Origin: Pomacea canaliculata | Taxonomy: Eukaryota; Mollusca; Gastropoda; Architaenioglossa; Ampullariidae | NCBI RefSeq assembly: GCF_003073045.1 | Contig: NC_037591.1 | Span: 22,849,319 to 22,913,318, forward strand | Direction: 5' to 3' | DNA length: 64,000 nucleotides | Shown here: positions 23,301 to 36,071 of the stretch, piece by piece | How positions within the stretch are numbered: position 1 is the first letter of the stretch | Layout: each line of letters starts with the position of its first letter | The notes under the pieces: generated by a model | The model's input: only the letters and a program-made list of their open reading frames with translations | Databases searched by the model: none | What the model was told of the DNA's origin: nothing | Program-made: the position numbers and the translations under genes

Positions 23301-23745
23301 CACCCGATTGCCACGAAAAGATGGAAAAGATTCAAAATTTTCTTTTCATCAGTTTCCGAAAGACAGAGAAGGCCTTACAAGCCTGACACACAGAGTGCGT
23401 CATACGAATAAACAGATGACGTCAAATATTCGCAATGACCTCAGACACTTCCTGTGCGTGTGACGTCATAAGGAGACTGATGTCACAATGATCAGACTCC
23501 TCTGCTTGATCATCTCAGGAAGCTGTCGTGGTTACTCGGCGGAAGGACACAAGGGTCGATTTCACTGGATTTTATTATTTATTTTTTTTATTTTTATAAA
23601 CATCGGCAACCGAAATAGTGCTAATAAGTGGTAATTAAGTGAGAAACGAGTCCTTTATTTCTCCTGTGCTGCTCTCGTGCTCTGTAATTGTAACTAAATA
23701 TAGTTTTTGAAACGTTTGACCGTCGCCACAGCCTTATCACAAGCA
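20359..23745. other. 3' flank and intergenic DNA, no gene seen
   Basis: Follows the claudin-like gene C. Possible polyadenylation signal aataaa at 21635-21640, AT-rich sequence at 22200-22400 and CRE-like tgacgtca sites near 23416 and 23461. Short ORFs here show no family motif or splice support. Confidence 0.45.
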
Positions 23746-23750
23746 TTGAG

Positions 23751-24869
23751 TGTGGCGTGTTGCTTGCTGCAATAACGGTGTGCGAGGCGTGTGTGCCAGG
23801 GGAGGACGCGCGCTTACCTGATGGGGCCTTTTGTTGCGGGTCCTGGCAGGACAGGAGGGCGGGGACCCCATTAGAGAGGGAAGGGTGGAAGTTTTCCTCT
23901 GCCGGGAGGCAGGCCGATATTTTGGCTTTAAAAGCCCGCGATCGGACCGGAAGGGTGAGAGAAGAGCGTCGGTGTGAGGAGAGGTTGATGTACCCTTGGC
24001 TGTGCGCTTCCCTGTGTTGGTACGTCCCTCCCGTATCTCGTGCCTTCTGTGTGGGGCTCAGGACCGGCGGTGTGCCTTTTTCTTCCCGGGGTGGGGACGT
24101 GTCCTGGCAGCAGTTCCACCTTCTCCTGCGTTTTCTGCGTGCGGCAGAATGAACGCGTCATCAGCCGATTGGGTGAGTGGTCAGGGCTTCCTGTCGCCAT
24201 TTTTTCTAGCTAGTGGCTGGCCGGCCGGTGTGCAAGTGTGCGAAGTGCGTGAGCGACTGAGGCTGAGAGATCTCTGTATAGACGTGTGTGTATGTGGGAG
24301 GATGTATGAGCTGGATCTGTGTTTCGGGGGATTTTTATTTGTGTCGTAATGATATGTGCTTAGGGACTCTGTATTAGGGAGCTTTCTTTGTGTAGGCTCA
24401 ACCACTGGATCGCTCGAGCAAGCGGAGTGAGAAGCCATCACACAGCCGAAGGATTAACGGACTACCGTCAGTCAGCACTTGAGGACGTGGTGTGAGGCCT
24501 GAGGTGTGTGCGGACTGTGTGTCGAACCCCGAGACTCGAGTCGTCACGACGGACCGTGTCATTGGAAATAGTAGGGGGCGTGACACCGTGACTCACCCTC
24601 TCCCCTATGTATTTCTGTTGGCCACCATGTATAACGGGTTTTTGTTTGTCTTTTTCTTGCTTTTCCCCCCATACTGTTATTTTGTTTTCTTTTGAGGTGG
24701 GGGTCGCGTTACACGACCGCCAATAAATGTTTTGTGTTGTCACTACACGTGCGCGTTTTGTATCCACTGGCTTCGTTGCTCGCGTCGGGCGCGCTGAGGT
24801 TTGTCTGTGTGATTGCGAGTGTGCATGTGGGAGAGTGAGTCCCGCAACGCCCGATCGCGCAACGCGACA
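23751..24869 (+). mobile_element. Solo LTR of an LTR retrotransposon
   Basis: A 1,119-bp GC-rich island starts TGTGGCG and ends CGCGACA, so the termini are TG...CA with short inverted ends. It is flanked by the 5-bp direct repeat ttgag (23746-23750 and 24870-24874), as left by an integrase. Inside are a TATA-like ctttaaaag (about 23928) and an aataaa signal (about 24722) in the order expected for U3-R-U5. No internal coding region or second LTR is adjacent, so it is a solo LTR left by recombination between the two ends. The 5-bp duplication fits Ty3-like or BEL-like elements, but the family cannot be fixed without internal sequence. Precise flanks suggest moderate age. Short ORFs in this interval are not genes. 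Confidence 0.82.
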
Positions 24870-24874
24870 TTGAG

Positions 24875-26581
24875 TATCCCTTTAAAATAAAATAGCCAGA
24901 TTTCATATATTATAAAAACTACAACAGTGTTCGTTTAAATTTTCGATGAATCGATTCAAGGTACAAGTCGAATCGTTCAATGCTCCAACAGACCGGTTAC
25001 CTAGTCCAGCTGAGTAAGCATGAGAAAAAAACAGACATCGTAGACAGTAGCACTTGCAGTAATAATACATCAGAAAATGAAATCTGAACATCTGGCTAGT
25101 ATCATCATTATCACTGGGGCCTTGCATTTGTTAATACTAAATACTTACTAACCCTTGATGCTGTCCTTGGCTTCACCCCCACATTTGCATGTCACGTGAA
25201 GGTAGGGTCGACTTCAAAGAGATCACTGCTCCCTGACCTCCTGGTCACGGGGTCGTCCAGCTCAACAGTCGCTCCACCAGCTCTCCCTTACGACTAGCGC
25301 TTGCCGCGTCAGTTATGACATGACATGGCATGACACGAAAATTATGAATCAATTTTTAAAAAAAATAGTTTTGTGATACACGGAACAAATAAAAATTGTT
25401 TTACTAAACTGTCATTACAAAAAGCGTTTTGGTTGTAAAATGTTTATTTACTATTTGCATTGCATGCATTTAATTACAGTCGTGAGTTTTCATCCAGATA
25501 TTAATCTTTTACCAGTTTACATGGGTTATCGACAACAAGTATTTGATACCCGAACCAGTCACTGAAAGAAAATGGCTTGTATTAAAACTTTCCACATTCA
25601 CTTTGAATCCATGTTAGCGGGGATACAAGCCACGACAGAGGTTGAAACAGAGAAAACATTAAATAGCAACGATAATTTTATACACTATTAATGAACTTAT
25701 TCGTTTCATTTATAAATAAAAATCACAAACGGCAGGGTGCAAGCATAAATATCACTCCGTTAATATAATCCACTCCGTTAATATTAATATAATCTATGTG
25801 ACTGTACCTTCTCTACACCTCCAAATAGCAGCTAAAAAGTTGTCGACATAAAGATGCAGATATATAAACCGACAGACTATATATCACCCTAGTCGTTTAT
25901 AATGATAGTAACAAATAATTTTATCAACCATCCAGTGTCAGTGACATCAGCAGTATTGACAGAAAGCTCTGGAACAAAGTGTTTTCCTTCGTTGTATCAG
26001 CAATCGCTTTTCTTTGACGAAACCCAATGTTATCTCTAATATTTGTCAACATGTTATTCTACAAATCTTTAGGATTATTGTTTACACTGTTTAGAAAGTT
26101 CAAAGCAAAGTGTCAGTAAATGTCTTACTTTATTTATCCTTTGTGTTTACCCGTGTAGTTCACAATTACTCTTATTTACTTTACTATTTCGTTTCGGACC
26201 CCGTTGTTGAGTCATCTCTCTTTAAACTTTAAAGCATCGGTTCTTCCACTAGTAAAGTTTTGCTTCCTGATTCATTTTACTCAAACCTCCCGATATTTCT
26301 ATTTAGTTCTCGGGGGACACTCACATAGTACCGAGGTTAGCCGCCAAGAAATCCACCCCAAAGTACCTGGGGACCACTCGACCTGCCGCACCGGGAGGAC
26401 CTTCCTCCGATGCACAATAAGAATTGCAAGTCTTTATGCAAATCTACAGGTCTAAGGTCACACTTTTCACGACATAACTTAACCTGAAAATACACGGCAC
26501 TCCGTAAGAGGAATAAGGAAGACCATATTATCCAGCAGTATACAGCTCATAGTATAATCAACCTGGAGAGTGACAAATACC
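24875..26581. other. Intergenic DNA with no gene seen
   Basis: Mostly AT-rich. The stretch 26320-26420 is GC-richer and may be more of the LINE whose 3' part follows at 26582, but no conserved block is readable. Confidence 0.4.
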
Positions 26582-26792
26582 ATCAACAACAAGCTTCAGA
26601 CCTTTACCAACTGATACCTACGCCATATCCTGAGAATAAGATGGCCTGAAACCTCCATTATCAGCCTGTGGGAAGAAAAATCCAAGAAACGCGTGGGGCT
26701 GGACAGGACACACCCTGCACAAACCACCGAGGAACCCTCAGGGGAAGAGGAGAGCTGGGAGACCAGCGCAGACTTGGAGAACAAACGAACGA
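26582..26792 (+). mobile_element. RTE-type LINE, 3' end of the reverse-transcriptase ORF
   Basis: The translation shows the typical RTE C-terminal series in two frames: INNKLQTFTN, then LRIRWPETIS, then GWTGHTLHKPPRNPQGKRRA and GRPAQTW. At least one frame change and the absence of upstream domains show that it is a dead 5'-truncated copy. Confidence 0.75.
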
Positions 26793-27419
26793 ATACTTTT
26801 ATTGAGTTGACCATCTCTCCATATCGATGGTAAAGTCACGTGACTTTGTTACATTGGTAATGCATTCTATCAAACCATATTGCGTAAGTGGGTTATCTAT
26901 TCAAAAATATACTAATAAAGACTAGTATGTCACATCCTAATTCCTTCGTTCCAATGATTTATAGAGGTAAACGGCGAAGTGACGTGGCATACCTGGACTG
27001 TTATCAGCTAAAAATACAGAAATTCTAAAGTGAGTTGGACATTTACAGAACTTGGGTGGAGTATACTCTTTTCTAAACTCGGTTTACCGGGACAAACAAG
27101 TACACAGTGAAGTTGAGTCTATGGTGCCAAGTTCTGTTGAGGAAGTCTATGAGTCTCAGTTTAAATTCCCTTAAAACAGTTTTACATTTTCAACACCTTG
27201 ATTTTCCCAAACGATACCAAAACCAGTTTGTAGAGTGTTATACTTATATGATTCAGCCAAGTTGTTTCTTTGTTTTTGAAATAACTTTTCTAACATTACT
27301 ATTGCTTTCCTGGGTAGACGGTTGGAAGGGAGGTGCTTTATTTTGAGCCAGTGTCTAATGCATCTTGTGGATGTACACGTGTAAAGCGGGTATCTTCACT
27401 CTTACCATGAACTAGAACA

Positions 27420-27690
27420 TTGGAGGTCGGAGACGCGAGGCCCAGAAAACGTTTCCTGGCAAACAGGGGAACTTTTTCTATAATTTGATATCAGCACTAG
27501 CCCATATTTCACAGCCATATAACAGAATTGCTTGTATTTGGCTATCGAACAATTTAAAGAATAATGATGGGTTACGATCATCTAAAGACCATAACACTTT
27601 CAGGACACTAGCTTTCCGTGCTGTTCCTGCAAGGTCTTGCAGGGCCTGAGTAAAGACATAACGAGCTGATAAATACATCTAAAATATTTA
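27420..27690 (-). mobile_element. LINE reverse-transcriptase fragment
   Basis: A minus-strand frame reads TARKASVLKVLWSLDD, then LFFKLFDSQIQAILLYGCEI, then WA. This is the block after the catalytic core in I/Jockey/CR1-like LINEs (usually ILLYGSEIW). It is short, isolated and ends in stops; a dead fragment. The surrounding 26793-28311 shows no other gene. Confidence 0.7.
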
Positions 27691-28311
27691 TGAGCATTGA
27701 CAATGCCTTTTATTGCTTAACTGTTCTTTCTCGCTAATAAAAATACTTTAATAAGAACGAGCTTAAGTAAAGTGAAGCCATTAGAGTACACGAGCCATAC
27801 ATAACATCCTCTGGGTTGGTCCTGTGTTGGAAGCTCTGCCTCGAGTCTTTGTCTTCGTCCTCTTACAAAACTGCTTTTTGACCGGGGCTTAGTGTACGTC
27901 CTTCTCTTACAAATAAACGACAGACATCTAGTTTCGGTTTGGGTACATGAGTGGTTCAGTGTGCAAGTGTCACTCGTCATTAGAGCTCTAGTTGTGATCA
28001 CTGAGGCCCACAGTTGTGTTCCAAACAACAAACATTCGACCCCATCCCAAGATAAAGTCTGTCCATGGATCGTGTATGATGCAGCTCAGGAAAGGACGGG
28101 CGTGAAAGGGTTTTCATCAGGGAATTTGGCAACATGGAAGGTTTCTATCTGACAAGCAAACATTAGGCATGACTGCGTGTCACTAATAACACCGGTCAAT
28201 ATTAAAGTTGTATTAAAAAGGTCGTAAACTGTAGCATCTTGGTGAGCTGAACACTATGTAAAGTTTGTGTGTAGATTACACTCTCAGAATCAAAAAGAAG
28301 ACTTACAAACT

Positions 28312-31300
28312 TTAATGTCCATGAACATTTTCTTGAATAGTACGTGCTAAGTCTTCTAGCGATAATACTCTCATCGAAACGAGAATCTTCACTATATCAG
28401 GAGAATCACTGTCTGTCATTTTAACCTTCCTGTTCTCAGATTTTGCATGACCGTTATACAACTTCAGTTGTGCAATGATGTGTTTCCGTCTTTCTTCTTC
28501 TATCTTCCGACGTCTGCGTTCTAAATAAATGTTGAGTGTGTACAAGAAAGGGTTCAGTGCAGAGTTCACAGGCAGAACAAAAATAGCGATTCCTACATTG
28601 ACTTCTCCAAAGACAGGAATGTCGTAGGACGCGAGAATTCCCGCCAACCCCACAGGGAACCAACACAAGAAGTCGGACATGGCGACTGTGATGAGTCGTC
28701 GAGCGATGGTAAAGTCGTTGGCAGCTCTAGAGGTGCTCGTGGCACACATGGAATTGGAGCGAATCGACCAGTAAACAAACACTTGGCCCACAAAAATGAC
28801 GAGAAAGCAAATAAAATTGAGGACAACTATGACATAGAATGAGTACATACGGCCAGGGAAGTCAATCCTGGAGGTAGGGAGGGGAATACAAATGCTGGTC
28901 TGGCTGTAGAAGTGCCAGTGTGATGTCACAGGCAGAAGAGGACTGATGGCCAGACTCACACCTGTCAGCCACCCAACACCACAAGCAACCTGTGCTGATC
29001 GTTTGGTAAAACGCAGCGAGCTGAAAGGAAAGCGGAGAACCAAAAGCGGTCAAATGTTATTAAAAAGATGATAAACACGGATACCTCCAAGGATAACAAA
29101 CACAGAAAACCTGTCAGCTTGCACAAGTCACTATTTCTCCAACTGACATCCTCCCACAAGTAAGAACCTCTGTACCTGTGGTCGACTATGCCGATAATTA
29201 AGAGATAAACGCCCATGAGAAAGTCGGCCACACACAGGTTGGTGACGAAGACGTCGTAGCCCACGTTACCTGCCGACTTCAAGAAATCAAACGGTAAAGC
29301 AGCGAGCCGCCATTTCCCACTAAGGCCAGCGAGGCGAAGATGGCGAGACCCACGCGGTACAGGTTGGAGCGCAGCAGATCGTCACAGGAAGACACGTCAT
29401 CGGAGGGAGCGTGACAGTTGAGCACGTTGAACCCTCGGGGTAGTATTGCCGGACAGCACAGCTTGTAGTTGTCGAGAAAACCGTTTCCAGTCTGCTCAAA
29501 GCCTGAAACATTTCTCGAGGGAAGTGCGAGACCGGGCTTTGGCGCACATCCAGCACGCGCAAGTGACTGTTATTACCAAAACCTTGTTTGGTCACGTGAT
29601 TAATAAAGCTACCAGACAGATTCAAAGTGGTCAACATTGAGAAAGAAGGAAAACATTCCAAAGTCGATTTCTGACAATCGGACGTCGGACATGTCTAGGA
29701 CCTTGAGAGAAGAAGGTGAATGAAGTCTTGAAAGAAAAAGTGTGTCAGAGGATTGTTGCTTATCTTTAAAACTCTAGACTTGTCCACCCAGCAAAAATGA
29801 CTGCTATTTATGTCTGTTAGTTCATTATTGCTGAGGTCAAGGATGCGGAGGTTACGCAACGTGACTTGGTGTAGTTCTGGTGAGATTACAACGGACGAGG
29901 GAGAGACGAACGAGAAGGCTGTTGTTCCATAGATGAGCGAGGGTCAGTGATGTCCCGCTGGCATCAAGGTATCGAAGGTTGTAATACTCAGTGGCAGGGA
30001 AAATGTCAGAACAAACGAAGGCCATCCGTGACAGTCACAGTGTTGAGGACATGTTTCGTGACACAGCAGTTCGTCATCACGCTGTGGACAATGGTACACC
30101 CCGTCACACACGTGACTGTCGTCAACACACACCTGAGATTTCCGGCAACGGTAGTAACCTGGACACGTGTACCTGTCACATGCCGCCTCGTCTTCGTGAC
30201 CAGGACAGTCGTACAGCCCGTTACAACGGAGGTAGACAGGAAGACACACCTGCTGAAGGCCGGTGCACGTGAAGTAGGAGTCAGGACAAGACACATTCGA
30301 CATGTTGGATGTCTTGTGTTCATTGAGAATAAGCCGTCCATCTTGAAAATCTAGTCTTACAGATGTTGTAACAATGAAGTCCCGGTAAGAAATGGTGTCA
30401 TTCCAAGAATCGACATGACACAGCTCTTCGTCCGATTGGTCATCACAGTCCGCTTGATTATCACACACCTCTTTGTCATCAACGCACTGCCCACAATCAA
30501 CATTTATTCATGTGTTCAATCAGTTCATGGAATAAGGACAAAATAATAATACAGTAAAAAATGCATTTTTACATCCAATTAATTAAGTTATTACTATTAC
30601 CTATGAGTAGATCAGATAGTTTTTTATTTTAGTAAAATTGTATTATTAATTGTTTATGTTGTGAGTAAAGAATTGGGCTAAAAATAAATCCTTTTGCCAA
30701 ACACGATTGACACCGACAAAATGTTGATATCTACTGTTCGAATCCAATTTTTATTTGATTTGATTTTTACTTGAAAGCAAACAATTGACTTTGAAGAAGA
30801 AGCACCTACCTTTTTATCGCTGCAAAGGATAGATAAACTATCACATGGAGGGAACTTGCAGAAATCTTCGTCACTTCCGTCCCTACAGTCAGGCCGATGG
30901 TCACACACTAAGGTGTAAGGGTACGCTGTCCTCCACATCCACGCACTTAAAGAACGGCGGAAGTGACGTCAGTGGCGCCGAACAGGAAGTCGTGGCGCCA
31001 TTGTTATTGGACCAACAGGCAGAGCCGCCATCACAAGCCAGGAACACGTGAGTGAAGTGGTTAGCGGGGCAACGGATGAACGCAGCCTGTTCAGTATGTC
31101 AATATTGCAATTATAGGCACAAGACTGACAATAATGAGTAATCATCTCGTTCTGATATAATCTACCATCAAGCCATGCGTGTAATGTGTCATGATAAACA
31201 TGTCAAGTACGTACATGCGAATGCAACAAAATCTTCCTAACAGCCACCATGGCAACAACTGCTAAGCAAGGTTAACTGGAAGTTTACCATTCAGTAACTT

Positions 31301-33963
31301 AATCAAGTCAACATTATCGTACCCAGCACGTCTGTTACTGACCTTTGACCCTGTAGGAGTGGGTTGCCTTGTTGAAATGACTGGCGGTGGGATGTCTGGG
31401 TGTTGTGTAGTCCTCCCAGGCAACTGGCATAAGCGGCACGTGATTAATTTAGCCCTGTCACACTCGCTTTTAGAAAGGTCAACATGGAAATCTCCAAAAT
31501 AGCTGATAAGTCCTTCCATAAAAAAACAATACTTTCTACCTGTGGTGTATTTTGTGTTGGTGGTCAGTGCGACAGTCTCATCCAACCACTGTAGACTGTG
31601 TTTATACCTGACAAAGATAAAACACAGGTAGAGCAATCAATCGGCTGATAAGTTAGTCTTTGATTCAACTTAATAGACGGCAAAACAATATTTGCATGGA
31701 AACGACTCTTACCTTAAGCAATAAGTGTGAATAACACAAGCATCAATAAAACAAACATCTATAACACAAGTGTAAATAAGACAAGTGTGCTTACATTGGA
31801 TATAATGTATGAGACATCGTCGACAGTCCAATCGCTTGTCTGAACATCCTTCTGGTCCTTTCAGCTCCTGTTCGACCACGTTTTCCAATGTATTCTGGGT
31901 TCACATCTCGTAGCATTTTGTTTTCAGTGACAATCATTACTACTGGCAGAAGAAGTCTCATATTTTGGTACTCAGAGTGACCAGTCGTCCTCCTCGCTTC
32001 TGACACCATTCTCTCTCCAGGTACCAAGTGGACAGTTGGTTTACACGCGACATCGCAATGCAGCGCCCGTCCACCTGAAATATTCCCTGCTTGAATGTGC
32101 CATCCCCCTGCCAGCAACCACCTTCTGCTTCTTTGTTGTTACAGTCGAACATCAAGATACAGGGAGCGTCCTGCCACATGTCCGGCCAGTCACTAACCGA
32201 GCAGTTCCACCTGTCTCCGGACAGTTCAGCGGGTGGTTGTGACTTGTGTTGAAAATGAAAAGCTATTGTGAAGTTTCTCGTCACATGCGTTTGATGATTG
32301 GCAAACTCTATGAATACCCACCCGGAATAGAAAGCAAGGGCATTGCAGAGATTTACTAATGATTTGCATAACTCGTACTTTAGGGTGTTGTTGTCCGTTC
32401 GAAAGGTGACGTAATCAGTGTTGTTGTCCTCCCGGCAGACATAATGTTTGAGGAGAAGGTGGAGGACAATAATATGGTCGTCTGGCGCTGTCAGCTGCAG
32501 GGAGACTCTTTTAAACTGTGGGTAGGATCTGTTGTATTTCCAGTCTGTTAACTCGATTTTACCTGTCGATCATTGCAAAATGAAATCCTCACTTTCACAG
32601 CAAAGTTATTACTTACACTCTATGCCAAAAGAGTTATTGTCTTGTACTTGCTTTAATTGTCTAATGTGGGAGACCCTGTATAGGTGCTTCATTGTCTTTT
32701 AGAGTGTGAAATATGTTCTTTGAAGGCCACATAGGGGCCTTAATATGAGTGGATGTATGTACATGTCGACTACAAGCAGAAAATACTTCTTGTTCCTTAT
32801 TTTGTACTGAGCATTTGAACAATTAGTTAATGGTAAGTGCAAACTGCATTTTCCGACAACTGTCTTTTCTTCTCAAGTTATACAGAGCTCTACAGCTCAC
32901 CACTAGAAGTGACACTGCTTCTAATAGTCTTCCTGTGTGAACAAGCAAAGTGCGAGATTATTTAGTCCAGCTGATGTGTATAGCTTATTGCCTTGATGTC
33001 GAGGCTGTTGCTGACAAAATAACAACTAACGCCTATTAAAGTGTAAGATAAGCATCAGTGAAGTCATACCTGATACATTGGATCTTCTTAAATACTTTGT
33101 ACCTTTATGCATTTCTATGTACCATTGTACACAGTGTAAAATTCTACCAAAAAATAACACACCTGATGTTGAAGAATCAAATGTGATTTTCAGTTGTTGG
33201 CGATTCATCTTTGGCAGGGTTGTAATGTTAACGGTCATCTTGAAACCAGGCAACCTTTTTAAAACGGTCATAATAAAGGTCAAATTAAAGGTCACAAGAT
33301 GAGAATCGTTAATAAATGTCGTGGGTAAGTGCGAGGGACAAGCAGTGACTAGAGTTACATTTGCATCGTGTAACAGGACGATGTCATCAGCGGCATCGCA
33401 GTCTGAACTCAGGCTTTGTAACCTCATGGCGGCCACCGTCTGTTGTGGACCACTCACATCCAGGGAACAAAAGAGAGTGTCGTGCGAGGAAAGTTGATAG
33501 AAATGTCTGGGTTGAAAACACCAGTGAGTTCCACTCTCGTTATCAATCACGTGATATCTGACAGCGCGGTGCGTGCAGTTTCTACCTTGTATCTCGAGAT
33601 GAGACGATCCCTGGCTTGTGAAGAAAGTCTTCACGGTGATGGCATCCAGCGTCTCTACCATAGAGTTGTTCTTGAAATAAGTCCTCACCCGTGTGTCTTT
33701 GTCACGATCATCGCGATGATCTGGCTCTAGGCTCCCGTGGTAAGTGTGCTGCCCCCGGGGGGTAAAGTGGAAAGAAGAGGGAGATGGACTGTGTAGTGGA
33801 CTGTGTCCACTGCTGTTGACCTCACGTGACCTGGCGGCCCTCCTCCTCCGCTAGTCGTGTAGGATTGGGATGGAAAATGACAGAGAAGTAGGAAAACAAT
33901 TCTTGTTACTGTCCTGTTCAGGAATCGGGTATGTCTGCTCTGTGTACAGATACTCAGGAGCAT
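28312..33963 (-). CDS. GRL101-like receptor: CUB, C-type lectin, LDLa, LRR and 7-TM domains; frame broken about ten times
   Basis: Five exons on the minus strand: 33963-33163, 32562-31795, 31607-31343, 31086-30810 and 30486-28312. Domain order is a hydrophobic leader (about residues 21-34); a CUB-like region (LLHDANVTLVTACP); a second CUB-like region in exon 2; a C-type lectin fold split by an intron (WYLEREWCQKRGGRLVTL, ending CDRAKLITCRLC); about four LDLa modules with CDDQSDEELC-type acidic ends; an LRR N-cap and LRRs (LRILDLSNNELT); and seven helices with DRF after TM3 and NPFLY in TM7. This is the layout of mollusc GRL101, related to relaxin-type LGRs. The final 2.2-kb exon is intronless. 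The protein can only be followed by changing frame about ten times, each change fitting one missing base. It is therefore a pseudogene or a poorly polished stretch. The start ATG is uncertain, since a donor-like site lies just upstream of it. Confidence 0.75.
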
Positions 33964-34822
33964 GGCTACCCGATGTCGTAGTCTTACCAGTAACCTCTAA
34001 CCTTTGTGAAGAAGATGGCAAAACGCACAGGAACTAAGAATTAATGACCATCTTTCTCACGTGATCTTAACTACCGTCTGTGAAGTTCCTCTGACTGTTA
34101 GTCACTGGTTTATAAAGATGTGTGAGACAATATTCCAGTAATAATTGACCTTTTTATTTTCTGAAGTTTATTGTAAGTGTAAAAACTATTTTATCTGCAA
34201 GAGAGTTTAAAACAAGAAAACTTGAGTAAAACCTAATTTGACTACATTTATTTTCTATTTTACATCCCAGTATTTTGTCTAAAATTCTCTAACAGATGTT
34301 AAATTCTCGTATTACAGTAATTTTGTGCTGCGTGTTTCCCACCTTTGAGCAGCAGAGCAACTGAAATGTGATCTTAATTGACTGAGACATACACACAAAA
34401 ATGTCAATTTAAAATTAACCTTCAAACGAAAATATTTTTATGTCGCAAACAAAGAGCAAAGCCTAGAGCGATGCCTATCTTTTATTTTTATTTCTTTTTT
34501 AAAACTTCTGTGCAACATTTTAAACGGAAAAGGAGAAAATACTACGGTAGCTTCGCGAAAAAACGTTTGCATGAAACGATAAAAGCAGATTTTAAAAATG
34601 TCTCTCTAGTGATTTCCTTTTATGTCGTTTTCTCTGCTGGATTCCTGTGGAACAAGTGAGAGGATGTCAACTGAGAGAGGGAGGGGGGTTGGTGTGGGTG
34701 GGTTGGTGAGGAAAAGACAGGGAGTCTGTTTTCTGTCACTTGGAGTGTGTGGATAACAGTTGTAGCTTCCAACTGTCGTCGTGACGAATGAGATTACAAA
34801 CATAAATGTATGTTATCTGTTA
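33964..34822. other. Upstream region of the GPCR gene, nothing else seen
   Basis: AT-rich. A donor-like ttactg/gtaaga on the minus strand near 33985 could mark an upstream non-coding exon of the receptor gene. The ORF at 34378-34659 (+) has low-complexity composition and no recognisable motif. Confidence 0.35.
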
Positions 34823-34830
34823 TGTGTAAA

Positions 34831-35120
34831 CAGGCCTGACGAGAGGGGGGGACAGGGGGGTCTGGTGTACCCGGGCCCGCGGCTGTCAAGGGGGCCCTGC
34901 CTTGGTCAGTGGATTTTTTTTCTTCTTCTCCTTTTCTTGTTCTTTTAAAGAAAGGTCTAAGGACAGAACACCCAAGCATTACACATGCAGAAGTTGAGTT
35001 TCAAGTCTGTAGAATACAATTTTGGGCCTAATATACTGGGACAATAATTTACGATTACAAGTACAAGGGGCCCGGAGAGGTCGTCTGTCCCGGGGCCCGG
35101 TCTGGCTCTCGGCGGCCCTG
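34831..35120. mobile_element. Non-autonomous hAT-like DNA transposon (MITE)
   Basis: A 290-bp element flanked by a perfect 8-bp direct repeat tgtgtaaa (34823-34830 and 35121-35128), the duplication size of hAT transposons. The ends are imperfect inverted repeats: CAGGCCTGACGAGAG on the left and, read inward from the right, CAGGGCCGCCGAGAG (12 of 15 match). The ends are GC-rich (gggcccg runs) around a T-rich centre. It has no transposase. Small ORFs overlapping it are not genes. Confidence 0.8.
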
Positions 35121-36071
35121 TGTGTAAATACAACAAACATGTCGCCTGTTCACAGCAAAATGTTCCTGCAGAATTGTTGTGCCTCGTGAGTCTGTAGGAA
35201 TAGAAAAAGAGTAAGAGACTGAGAGAGGGGAGGGAGATATAGAAAGGGGAAAGAGAGGAGACATAAGATTAGAGGTGTTTACATGTTTTTTTTTTTTTGT
35301 GTTTCTTGATTATTTAATATACATACACAATATACACATAACCGGTAACCTGGTGCGATGAAAAGATTCTCCTGGAGAAATACTAAGATCTGCCTGTGGT
35401 TGCTGTCTGCAAGGCACTAATGAGTTGTCAGGGTGTTGGTGGCCCACACAACCACTCACTCTCCCCACCCTCCCTACCATCAAGTCTTAGCTGGCAGTCA
35501 ATACACACAGTGCTCCCACTGAGTGTAGCAAAGTCTCTTACAAACATTTTACTTCCACAGTTCCAGTCACAGTAGTCAGAGAAACAAAGAAAAATGTAGA
35601 ATATTCTTGTGTTTTTACGAAGAAAATGTTTTGTGCTATTTTCGTTTCTAAATGTGGAAAATGTTTTGTTTATTTTTCTTTATCAAAAATCCCTAAATCA
35701 CTAAATAGTCTTGTACTTCGGAACATCAGAACAACTTACTTTAAAAGAGGAGAACACTGTCACATTTAATTATACAGAAGAAAATACTGACAAGGAAATT
35801 TAAGCTCGATATTTCACCAACATCACCACCATCACAAAGAGCAGTGGTCAACAATTGGAAATCAACTTAAATTCTTCAACATCAGGTGAATATTTTTGTT
35901 AATGTAAAACTTCAATACATCATTTTTTTGCGTGCGTATGTATGAATATGACTGAATTTGTAATCACCAATTAATTTTCTAAATTTAAGACATTTTACAG
36001 TCGACCAAGAGGTGATGCATGATGCAGAACGATTCAACGTCGAGGAGAAACTGTTTCTAACCTCTATGTGT

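Noticed and set aside
23757-24695. ORFs of 60-130 codons in a GC-rich block
   Set aside because: All fall inside the solo LTR and reflect low stop density in GC-rich DNA.
25190-25310. Minus-strand SAP-like stretch (KGELVERLLSW)
   Set aside because: Very short, interrupted by a stop soon after, and without splice support.
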